A stretch of DNA of 25,042 nucleotides, taken from NCBI GenBank assembly GCA_036278935.1, contig DASUKA010000163.1, forward strand, positions 1-25,042, given 5' to 3'. The notes beneath the pieces were generated by a model that saw only the letters and a list, made by a program, of their open reading frames with translations, searched no databases and had not been told where the DNA came from. Shown one piece after another: positions 15,329 to 23,500 of the stretch. This DNA comes from DASSNR01 sp036278935. Lineage in GTDB: Bacteria > Gemmatimonadota > Gemmatimonadetes > Gemmatimonadales > Gemmatimonadaceae. The stretch's first letter is position 1, and each line of letters starts with the position of its first letter. The translations under genes were made by a program, and so were the position numbers.

Positions 15329-16326
15329 GTCTCCGGATTCTGCGTCCGGGCATGTTCACCACGGTGCAGGACCTGGGACGCAGCGAGCATCAGCGTTTCG
15401 GCGTTCCGGTGAGCGGGGCCATGGATTCGTGGGCGCTCCGCGTGGCGAACCTGCTGGTGGGGAACGACGAGGGCGATGCGGCGCTCGAAGTCACGCTCAC
15501 CGGTCCCACCATCCGGTTCGAGACCGGCGCGCTCATCGCGATAACCGGTGCGGATCTCGGCGCGACGCTGGGTGAAGCGCCGCTCGCGCCCTGGCACGCC
15601 GCGTGTGCGCCCAGCGGCGCGATGCTGTCATTTGGCGGCGCGGCCGTGGGATGCCGAGCGTACATCGCGATTGCGGGTGGGATTCCAATCACACCGGTGC
15701 TCGGCAGCCGGAGCACATTCGTACGCGCCGCCCTGGGTGGGTACATGGGACGCCCACTCCGCCGCGGCGATGTACTCCCCTGCGGCGAGCCCTCGTCGCT
15801 CGCGCGGCGCATTGCAAGCGCGACGGGGGGCGGCAAGGCCGGGGCGACCGTCGCCCGCTGGAGCGCCGGTGCCGCGCTCCGCCCAGCGTACTCCGCGGCG
15901 CCCACGGTGCGCGTGCTCCCCGGCACGCACGCCCATCTCCTCAGCGCGCCATCCGCCGACCGGCTGTATGGAGCCACGTTCGGCGTGTCGCCGCAATCGG
16001 ATCGCATGGGATACCGGCTGCAGGGGTGCGCGCTCGAGCTCGGCGCGCCCGCGGAGCTCCTCTCCGAAGGGGTGGCGTTCGGCACCGTTCAGCTTCCGCC
16101 TGGCGGCGATCCGATCATCCTCATGGCCGACCGTCAAACCACGGGCGGGTATCCCCGCATTGGCGAGGTGGCGACGGTGGACCTTCCGCTCGTGGCGCAG
16201 CTCAGGCCGGGCGACAGCGTCCGATTCCGGCGCGTCTCGCTCGAGCGCGCTCAGGCGCTGTACCTTGCCAGGGAGCACGATCTCGCCGAAGCGCGGCGCG
16301 CCATCGCGCTGCGATTTCCTGAATGA
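15325..16326 (+). CDS. pxpC: 5-oxoprolinase subunit C (KipA/AHS2 family)
   Basis: The frame is open from 15190, but the first ~45 residues overlap pxpB and are low in family character. GTG 15325 overlaps the pxpB stop (GTGA) and starts VSLRILRPGMFTTVQDLGRSEHQRFGVPVSGAMDSWAL, the typical PxpC N-terminus, giving 333 residues. Other family blocks are NLLVGNDEGDAALEVTLTGP near 50-70, GSRSTFVRAALGGYMGRPL mid-protein, SDRMGYRLQG, and LMADRQTTGGYPRIGEV near the C-terminus. It forms the PxpBC complex that, with PxpA, hydrolyses 5-oxoproline to glutamate with ATP. It is intact and translationally coupled to its neighbours. Confidence 0.94.
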   Translation: MSLRILRPGMFTTVQDLGRSEHQRFGVPVSGAMDSWALRVANLLVGNDEGDAALEVTLTGPTIRFETGALIAITGADLGATLGEAPLAPWHAACAPSGAMLSFGGAAVGCRAYIAIAGGIPITPVLGSRSTFVRAALGGYMGRPLRRGDVLPCGEPSSLARRIASATGGGKAGATVARWSAGAALRPAYSAAPTVRVLPGTHAHLLSAPSADRLYGATFGVSPQSDRMGYRLQGCALELGAPAELLSEGVAFGTVQLPPGGDPIILMADRQTTGGYPRIGEVATVDLPLVAQLRPGDSVRFRRVSLERAQALYLAREHDLAEARRAIALRFPE

Positions 16327-16341
16327 TCGGGGAGTGACATC

Positions 16342-17109
16342 ATGACCAGTGTGGACCTCAATTGCGACATGGGGGAGAGCTTCGGTGCGTACCGCATGGG
16401 TGCCGATGAGGCGATCTTCCCGTTCATCACCTCGGCGAACATCGCCTGCGGCTTTCATGGCGGCGACCCGGGCGTCATGCGGCGCAGCATCGCCCTGGCA
16501 CGCGAGCATGGGGTGGCCGTGGGTGCACATCCCGGATTGCCCGATCTCGCGGGCTTCGGCCGCCGCGCGATGGATGTGACCGCCGAGCAGGTGTACGACA
16601 TGGTCGTGTACCAGATGGGGGCACTCGCGGGCTTCGCGGCGGCGGCCGGCCTGCGGCTGCAGCACGTGAAGCCGCACGGCGCGCTCTACAACATGGCGGC
16701 CCAGCGTGCGGAGCTCGCGGCCGCCATTGCGCAGGCGGTGCACGATGTGGATCGCGGTCTCGTGCTGTTCGGGCTCGCGGGGAGCCATCTCATCGATGCC
16801 GGCCAAGCGGCCGGGCTCCGCACGGCCAGCGAGGCGTTCGCGGATCGCAACTACATGCGCGACGGATCGCTCGTGTCGCGCCGCCGGCCCGACGCGATGG
16901 TCAACGACGCCGATGAGGCGGCGCAGCGCGCATTACGAATGGTGCGTGAGGGATGCGTGTGCTCCGTTGAGGGCGACGACGTGGCGATACGCGCCGAGAC
17001 CATCTGCATCCATGGAGATGGGACGAACGCCGTCATCTTCGCACGGCGGCTGCGGAGCGAACTGGAGGAGGTGGGGATCACCGTGCGGGCGGTGGGGCGG
17101 GGAGGGTGA
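16342..17109 (+). CDS. pxpA: 5-oxoprolinase subunit A (LamB/YcsF family)
   Basis: A 255-residue protein of usual family length. The conserved blocks are all present: NCDMGESFG at the N-terminus, SANIACGFHGGDP, VGAHPGLPDLAGFGRR, VKPHGALYN and EAFADRNY, with HGDGTNAV near the end. The metal- and substrate-binding His/Asp residues of the YcsF barrel lie in these blocks. PxpA acts with PxpBC to convert 5-oxoproline, formed from glutamine or N-terminal glutamate, to glutamate in the cytoplasm. GGGGAG (16329-16334) lies seven bases before the ATG, a good ribosome site. It is the last gene of the ATPase-permease-pxpBCA operon, 15 bases after pxpC, and is convergent with a lipoprotein gene. Confidence 0.96.
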   Translation: MTSVDLNCDMGESFGAYRMGADEAIFPFITSANIACGFHGGDPGVMRRSIALAREHGVAVGAHPGLPDLAGFGRRAMDVTAEQVYDMVVYQMGALAGFAAAAGLRLQHVKPHGALYNMAAQRAELAAAIAQAVHDVDRGLVLFGLAGSHLIDAGQAAGLRTASEAFADRNYMRDGSLVSRRRPDAMVNDADEAAQRALRMVREGCVCSVEGDDVAIRAETICIHGDGTNAVIFARRLRSELEEVGITVRAVGRGG

Positions 17110-17168
17110 CTGGCGAAGACGTGGTGCTCAGTCACCGTCGACACAGCTACCCCACAAAGCGGAGCCGC

Positions 17169-17486
17169 TCAATTCCACAACGGTTCGATCGACTCGATGT
17201 CCACGATCTGCCCGGCCCCATGGGCACTGACCAGGTCGTTGCGCGGAAGAATGCGAGCGCGCACCCGCAAGCCGTCGTGCTGGAAGTCGGGCGCAAGGTT
17301 CGTGGGATCGTACACGACGTTGCTGCCCGTTCGGATGGCGTAGAAGCCGCCCTCGAACTGGAAGAAACGCACCGTACCCGTCACTACCTGCGTGTTGTCC
17401 GCCAATATGGGCTCCGTGCCCGATCGGCATCCGACAACGCATACACCCAGGCCAGCAATCACAACCAAGAGACGAAGCGACCGCAT
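17169..17486 (-). CDS. Small predicted lipoprotein
   Basis: I place the start at ATG 17486-17484 (105 residues), with a GAGGA-like ribosome site just upstream. The frame stays open to 17570, but the signal sequence begins at this ATG: MRSLRLLVVIAGLGVCVVGC, with a lipobox (VVGC) that would place the acylated cysteine at residue 20. The mature part is a compact beta-rich domain (TGTVRFFQFEGGFYAIRTGSNVVYDPTNLAPDFQHDGLRVRARI, then VDIESIE). It resembles a small lipoprotein type I have seen in other environmental bacteria but cannot assign a function to. It follows the ADOP gene on the same strand by 113 bases and may be cotranscribed. It is convergent with pxpA. Confidence 0.75.
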   Translation of the reverse strand: MRSLRLLVVIAGLGVCVVGCRSGTEPILADNTQVVTGTVRFFQFEGGFYAIRTGSNVVYDPTNLAPDFQHDGLRVRARILPRNDLVSAHGAGQIVDIESIEPLWN

Positions 17487-17599
17487 ACGCGTCCTCGCGC
17501 GAGTGGGTATGCCGAACAGTGACATGGAGCGGCCAAGTTGGCAAGCGGGGCGAGGCCTTCGCACAATCACCGCCCTTCGCGGAGACCGGCCGGAAACCG

Positions 17600-20296
17600 C
17601 TACTCACACCGCAGCGCGTCCACCGGATTCGCCCGAGCCGCGCGCCGCGCGGGGAGGTAGCAGGCGACGAGGATGACCACCGCGAGCACGGCCACACCGG
17701 CGACCATCCACAGCGGACTCGCTGCTGTTGAGCCGATCACCGAGGCGCGTACCGCGCGCGTCGCGACAATCGCGCCGGGGATTCCCAGCACGAATCCCGC
17801 GGCGGCAAGCCGCATTCCGTCTCTCACGACGAACGACGCGATCCTCGACGGCTCGGCGCCGAGCGCCAGGCGGATGCTCAGCTCGCGCATCCGCTGCGTG
17901 ACCGATTGTGCGACCACGCCGTACAACCCGAGTCCGGCGAGCACCACCGCCAGCACGCCGAAGGCGCCGATCCAGTTCGCCACGGCGCGCTGCTCCCAGA
18001 GTTCCTGCGCGAGATGCTGCCGCATCGTCTGCGCTGCGAAGATGGGGAGGGTGGGATCGAGCGCCGCGACCGTGCGCCGGATGATGCCAACTGCTGACCC
18101 GGGATCGCTGCTCGCCACAATGATCGTCGCGCGTCCATCGTAACGCTGCCACAGTGGCTCGTACATCAACAGTGCCGGCTGGAGGGCGAGCGACCCGGCG
18201 CGGTGATTGGCAGCCACGCCGATCACCCGGAGCGGTGCGTTGGGCGGCCCCACCAGCGAGGGCTCGGACAGCAGCTTGCCGATCGGGTCTTCGCCGGGCC
18301 AGAAGCGCTGCGCGAGCGCCTCGTTGATAATCACCACCGCCGGCGCGTTGGGGCCGTCCTGCGCCGTGAAGTCGCGGCCGCGCGTGAGTGGAATGCCCAC
18401 CGTGTGGAGGTACCCGGGCGCAACCTGGTTGAGGCCGACATGGAGTCCGAGCTCGAAGAATCGGCCGCGCAGCTCCGCCTGTGGCGGCTCTTCGCCCGGG
18501 TGGAAGATGGCGACACGGCTGCGTGCGTCGTCTGGAGGAACGCGCTGGGCTACCGTAGCCGCGCGCACCCCGCGCGTGGCATCCAGGCGGCGGAGCGCCT
18601 CGCTCAAGAAGGAGCGTCCGTGTGCTTCGGAGTAGCCCTGCGAGACGAGATCCACCGAGGCAAACGCGACATCGCGCGTCGCGAACCCGGGATCCGACGT
18701 GAGCAGCCGATGCAGCGTCGAGAGGACGACGCTCGCCGAGATGAGGAGAACGACCGATGTCGCCACCTGGGTGATGACGAGCAGCCGCTGCGCGAGGGAG
18801 CGCCGCCGCCCCGAGGCGGGCGTCCCCTCCTTGAGCACCGTCATCGGATCCACGTGCGACACTCGGAGTGCCGGCACCACCGAGAGTACGACGCCCGTGA
18901 GCACCGTGGCGGCGAGTGTGAAGGCGAGCACACGCCCGTCGAGTGAGACGTCGATCTGCTGCAGCACTGGGGACGTGGGGAGCACGGCCGTCGCGAAACG
19001 CGCGACCATGAACGCCATGGCAAGTCCGAGCGCGCCCGCCATGCTTGCGAGGAGCGCGCCTTCCGTGAGCAGCTGGCGTACGAGTCGCAGACGGCCTGCG
19101 CCAAGCGCGAGCCGCGCCGCCATCTCGCGCTGGCGCACCGAGGCGCGCACGAGCAACAATCCCGCCACGTTCGTGCACGCAATGAGGAGCAGCAGCGAGA
19201 CCGCCCCGAGCAGCAGCGTCAGCATCCCCTGGATCTCGGCCCTGTCATCCGGGAACATGCCGAGTCCGCGCACCAGCGCCACGGTACGCCCCTTGTTGGT
19301 CTGCGGGTACGCGAGCTCGAGCTGGCGTGCAACTCCACGCATGTCGGCCTCCGCCCGCATCATGCTCACGCGCGGTTTGAGCCGCCCGAAGATGACGATC
19401 CACCCCCACGCGCGCTCGTCGAGCGCACCCCTGGACATGCTGGGCATAGCCAGCGGCTCCATGGACATCGGCACCCAGACCTGGGTCGCGAGCCCGGTGG
19501 TCGTGCCTCGAAAGCCACGCGGCGCGATGCCGATGACCGTGTACGGATATCCATCAAGCAGAATGGTGCCGCCGATGATGCGGCGGTCGCCGCCGAACGC
19601 ATGCCGCCAGAAGTCGTCGCTCAGCACCGCGACGGGGGCGGCGCCTGGTGCGCCATCGTCGGCGGGCTGGATCACGCGTCCCAATGCCGCGTGCACGCCG
19701 AGCGTGCCGAAGTAGTTTCCGGTCACCAGCGTGCCGCGAATTCGCTCGGCAGTGCCGGTGCCGAAGTTGAGCGTCGAGCTGCTGTATGCCGCCACCGCCG
19801 AGAGCGTGTGCGTCCGGTCGCGAAAATCGCGATAGTCGGGATAGCCGAAGTTGTCGAACACGTCGGTGGGCTGAACGCGCTCGAACGCGACGAGCTGGCC
19901 CGGATTGCGCACGCCGGGGAGCGGGCGCAGGAGTGCGGCATCGATGACGGAGAAGATGGCGGTGTTGGCGCCGAGGCCCAGCGCGAGCGTGAGGATGGCG
20001 ACAGTGGTGAAGAGCGGCGTGCGCCGGAGAGCGCGTGCCGCAAGGCGCACGTCGCGCGCGATGCTCTCGAGCGTGGCGCCGGTCCGGCTGTCGCGCACCC
20101 GTTCCCTCACCTGTTGCATGCCGCCCATCTCGAGACGGGCGGCTCGGTGCGCGGCGGCCGGTCCCATGCCGGCGCGCACTTTTTCCTCGGCAAGGCGCTC
20201 GATGTAGTCGCGAAGCTCGTCATCGAGCTCCCGCTCCACGGCCGCGCGATGGAAGAGCCTCCGTGAGAGACCTCGTGCGCGAGACCTGACGGACAT
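17600..20296 (-). CDS. ADOP-type ABC transporter permease, full length, without adjacent PadR
   Basis: An 898-residue permease. Its ATG (20296-20294) has a strong GGGAGGAG ribosome site. Residues 1-85 are the helical permease prefix (VERELDDELRDYIERLAEEKVRAGM). The first helix is at about 97-117 (FTTVAILTLALGLGANTAIF). A first MacB_PCD (FGYPDYRDFRDRTHTLSAVAAYS, LVTGNYFGTLGVHAALGR) and FtsX unit (RQREMAARLALGAGRLRLVRQLL) are followed by a second pair (YLHTVGIPLTRGRDFTAQD, MRELSIRLALGAEPSRI) and the tail ARANPVDALRCE. It is complete, with no fused ATPase. No PadR gene is beside it, yet its promoter closely resembles that of the PadR gene at 7045. It is divergent from the kinase-lyase fusion. 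Substrate unknown. Confidence 0.92.
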   Translation of the reverse strand: MSVRSRARGLSRRLFHRAAVERELDDELRDYIERLAEEKVRAGMGPAAAHRAARLEMGGMQQVRERVRDSRTGATLESIARDVRLAARALRRTPLFTTVAILTLALGLGANTAIFSVIDAALLRPLPGVRNPGQLVAFERVQPTDVFDNFGYPDYRDFRDRTHTLSAVAAYSSSTLNFGTGTAERIRGTLVTGNYFGTLGVHAALGRVIQPADDGAPGAAPVAVLSDDFWRHAFGGDRRIIGGTILLDGYPYTVIGIAPRGFRGTTTGLATQVWVPMSMEPLAMPSMSRGALDERAWGWIVIFGRLKPRVSMMRAEADMRGVARQLELAYPQTNKGRTVALVRGLGMFPDDRAEIQGMLTLLLGAVSLLLLIACTNVAGLLLVRASVRQREMAARLALGAGRLRLVRQLLTEGALLASMAGALGLAMAFMVARFATAVLPTSPVLQQIDVSLDGRVLAFTLAATVLTGVVLSVVPALRVSHVDPMTVLKEGTPASGRRRSLAQRLLVITQVATSVVLLISASVVLSTLHRLLTSDPGFATRDVAFASVDLVSQGYSEAHGRSFLSEALRRLDATRGVRAATVAQRVPPDDARSRVAIFHPGEEPPQAELRGRFFELGLHVGLNQVAPGYLHTVGIPLTRGRDFTAQDGPNAPAVVIINEALAQRFWPGEDPIGKLLSEPSLVGPPNAPLRVIGVAANHRAGSLALQPALLMYEPLWQRYDGRATIIVASSDPGSAVGIIRRTVAALDPTLPIFAAQTMRQHLAQELWEQRAVANWIGAFGVLAVVLAGLGLYGVVAQSVTQRMRELSIRLALGAEPSRIASFVVRDGMRLAAAGFVLGIPGAIVATRAVRASVIGSTAASPLWMVAGVAVLAVVILVACYLPARRAARANPVDALRCE

Positions 20297-20365
20297 GGCT
20301 CCTCCCGGCGAGATGATCGTGGCACCTGATGCTCCGCGCCAGCCGACATATAGAATGGCGATAGG

Positions 20366-20394
20366 AATATGACTGCGGCCGTATAGATTGTCAA
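20366..20394 (-). promoter_or_regulatory. Promoter of the minus-strand ADOP permease
   Basis: Read on the minus strand: -35 TTGACA (20394-20389), 17-base spacer, -10 CATATT (20371-20366), giving a leader of roughly 60 bases before the ATG at 20296. The -35 is followed by ATC and the -10 by CCT, exactly as in the padR promoter at 6990-7021. Three CTAT-containing elements (CTATAC in the spacer, CTATCG and CTATAT after the -10) take the places of the TCGAAAG half-sites there. Confidence 0.65.
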
Positions 20395-20507
20395 TAGGAA
20401 GCCAGCGTCGCGCGTTCGGGGCAGGGGGGAGTGCCGTCGCCCCACACGCTCCGTCGGCCCGGGCGCCGCGCGGGCACCGTCCCGCTGCGTCCCTGCCGCC
20501 GCCTGGC

Positions 20508-20513
20508 TATACT
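20508..20513 (+). promoter_or_regulatory. Possible -10 element for the kinase-lyase fusion gene
   Basis: TATACT at 20508-20513 is a good -10 hexamer in otherwise GC-rich sequence, 65 bases before the ATG at 20579. No recognisable -35 lies at the right distance, so the call is weak. The 282-base divergent gap (20297-20578) otherwise shows only the minus-strand promoter. Confidence 0.25.
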
Positions 20514-20578
20514 GCGCCTGGCGATACCGGGCCAGCTGGAGCCGGACTGCCAATCATCATCGACCCTCGCCGCCCGTC

Positions 20579-23500
20579 ATGCTCGATCACGCCCCACGAT
20601 TCGACGCGCGTTTTGCCGCGGCGCTGGCCCGCGACCGCTACGGCGTGGACGCGACCGCCAGCGCGCTGCCCAGCGAGCGCGACCAGAACTTTCTCCTCCA
20701 GACCGGCGCTGGCGAGCGCTTCGTGCTCAGGATTGCCAACGCCCTCGAGCGCCCGGAGATGATCGAGGCGCAGCAGCGGGCCATGGCGCATGTGGCGGCT
20801 CGCCTCCCACTCTGTGCGCGCGTGCTTCCAACGACGCAGGGCGCTCCTGCGAGCGAGGTCGCGGCCCCGGATGGGCGGCGGCATCTCGCGTGGATGGTGT
20901 CGTATCTCCCGGGTGTGCCGCTGGCCACCGTGCGCGACCGCTCTCCGGAGCTTCTCCAGGACATCGGCCGTACCGTTGCCGCACTGAGCGGCGCGCTGCA
21001 GGACTTCGACCACGCGGCCATCCATCGCGAGTTTCACTGGGACCTGATGCGCGCTCTGGCCACCATTCGTGAGTACCGGCCGCTGATCACCGACTCCGAG
21101 CTCGGCAGGAGCATCGACGCACTGCTTGCCCGGTGCGAACGGCACGTGAGCCCGCTGCTCCCGGTATTGCACCGGAGCGCGATCCACAACGATGTGAACG
21201 ACCACAACCTGCTCGTGAGCGCGCCGGGCGAGCGCTCTCCGGGTGGTGCGCCGAGTGCGCAGCATGGTGCCCGGCGCTGCGGGCATCGGGAGGTGACCGG
21301 CATCCTGGATTTCGGCGACATGGTGTACGGCTGCACCGTGGCTGACCTTGCCGTCGCCACTGCATATGTCCTGCTCGAGGCGCCGGACCCGCTCGCCGCC
21401 GCTGCCCATGTTGTGCGGGGCTACCATGCCGCATTCCCGCTGCACGACGCCGAGCTTTCTGCGCTGTTCGGGCTCATGACGCTTCGACTCTGTCTGAGCG
21501 CCTGCCTGGCAGCGCATCAGGAGCGGCAACAACCGGCCAATGCCTATCTCGACATCAGCCAGCGCGCGGTGCGGGCGACGCTGCCTCGCCTGGCGCGGGT
21601 TCCATTCGGCCTGGCAGAAGCGGTGTTCCGCGAGGCGTGCGGCCTGGAGCCTGTAGCCGCGAGCGCTCGCGTGCGGTCCTGGCTGCGTGCGCACACCGCC
21701 GCCTTCGCGCCGGTGCTCGGCATCGATCTGCATACCGAGTCGCCCCTCGTACTCGATCTGAGCGTCGGAAGCCCGCTGGTGGGTGCCGATGCCAGTGAGA
21801 ACACGGAGCCCGATCTCACGCGGCGCATCACTGGCGCCATGCGCGATGCCGGCACGCGGATCGCGCTGGGCCGCTACGATGAGCCGCGGCTGCTGTACGT
21901 TGCTCCCGCCTTCCGCATCGGTGGTGGGGACGAGGGCGGCGGGGCGACCGCGGTCGATGCACCGAGTCTCGCGATGGACGCGGAGTGGCGCACCATCCAC
22001 ATCGGTCTCGACCTCTTTGCCGATGCGGGCACACCGGTGTGTGCGCCCATGCCCGGCACCGTGCACGCGGTGGCGGACAACCCCGCGCCGCTGGACTACG
22101 GACCGGTCATCGTTCTGCGGCACACGACGGACGATGGCACCGAGTTCTTCACGCTCTACGGACATCTGAGTCGCGAGTCACTCCAGCACATTCACGCGGG
22201 ACAGCCCGTCATGCGCGGCCAACAGATCGCCACGCTCGGCGCGCCGAACGAGAACGGCGGGTGGACGCCGCACCTCCACATGCAGATCATCACGGATCTC
22301 CTGGAGCTGGGCTGCGACTTCCCCGGCGTTGCGCCGGCGAGCCAGCGCGCGGTGTGGCGCAGCCTCTCGCCGGATCCGAATCTCATCGTGGGGGTCCCGG
22401 CAGATCGGTTGCCGCCGGCTCCGCCGAGCGACGCGACAGTGCTGGAGCGCCGGCGGAAGCTCGTGGGCCGCAACCTGAGCATCTCGTACGACCAGCCGCT
22501 GCACATCGTGCGCGGCTGGCGGCAGTATCTGTTCGACGGCACGGGACGCCGGTACCTGGATGCGTACAACAACGTGCCGCACGTGGGGCACGCGCATCCG
22601 TACGTCGTGCGGGCCGGCCAGCGGCAGATGGCGTTGCTCAACACGAACACGCGCTACCTGAGCAGCCTGCGTATCGAGTACGTGGAGCGGCTCACGCAGA
22701 CGCTCCCTGAGCCGTTGCGCGTGTGCTATCTCGTGAACTCCGGTAGCGAGGCGAACGAACTGGCGCTCCGTCTCGCACGCGCGCATACGGGCGCGCGCGA
22801 TGTGATCGTGCTCGACGGCGCGTACCACGGGCACACGACCACGCTCATCGATGCGAGTCCCTACAAACATGCCGGCCCGGGGGGTGCCGGGGCCCCCGAC
22901 TGGGTGCACGTCGCCCCCCTGCCGGATGACTTTCGGGGCGCGTACAAGCGCGCCGATCCGCAGGCCGGCCCCCGGTACGCGCAGCACGTCGCGGATCTCG
23001 TTCGTGCCGCGCGGGAGCGTGGGCGCTCTCTCGCGGCGTTTCTTGCCGAGACGTGCCCGAGCGTGGGCGGGCAGATCATCCCGCCGCCAGGGTATCTGCC
23101 GGCGGTCTACCGGAGTGTGCGTGCCGCGGGCGGCGTCTGCATCGCCGATGAAGTGCAAACCGGACTCGGCCGCATCGGCACGCACTTCTGGGCGTTCGAG
23201 GCGCAGGATGTCGTCCCCGACATCGTGGTGATGGGTAAACCGCTGGGCAACGGCCATCCCATGGCGGCGGTGGTAACCACACCGGAGATCGCCGCATCGT
23301 TCGACAACGGAATGGAGTTCTTCAGCACCTTCGGCGGCAACACGGTGTCGTGCGCGATCGGGCTCGCGGTGCTCGACGTACTGCGCGATGAAGCGTTGCA
23401 GGCGCACGCGCTGCACGTGGGCGAGCGACTCCTTACCGGGCTCCGGCCGCTCACGCAGCGCTTCGCAATCGTGGGCGATGTCCGCGGATCCGGGCTCTTC

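Noticed and set aside
17158..17169. Dyad AGCGG-AG-CCGCT between pxpA and the lipoprotein gene
   Set aside because: A 5-bp stem with a two-base loop cannot fold well as written, and it has no T-run; not strong enough to call a terminator.
20507..22165. Minus-strand open frame of 552 codons opposite the kinase-M23 part of the fusion gene
   Set aside because: Composition is Arg/His/Ala/Gly-rich with no recognisable motif, and it lies antisense to a gene with clear catalytic motifs. Long antisense frames are expected in DNA with high GC at third codon positions.
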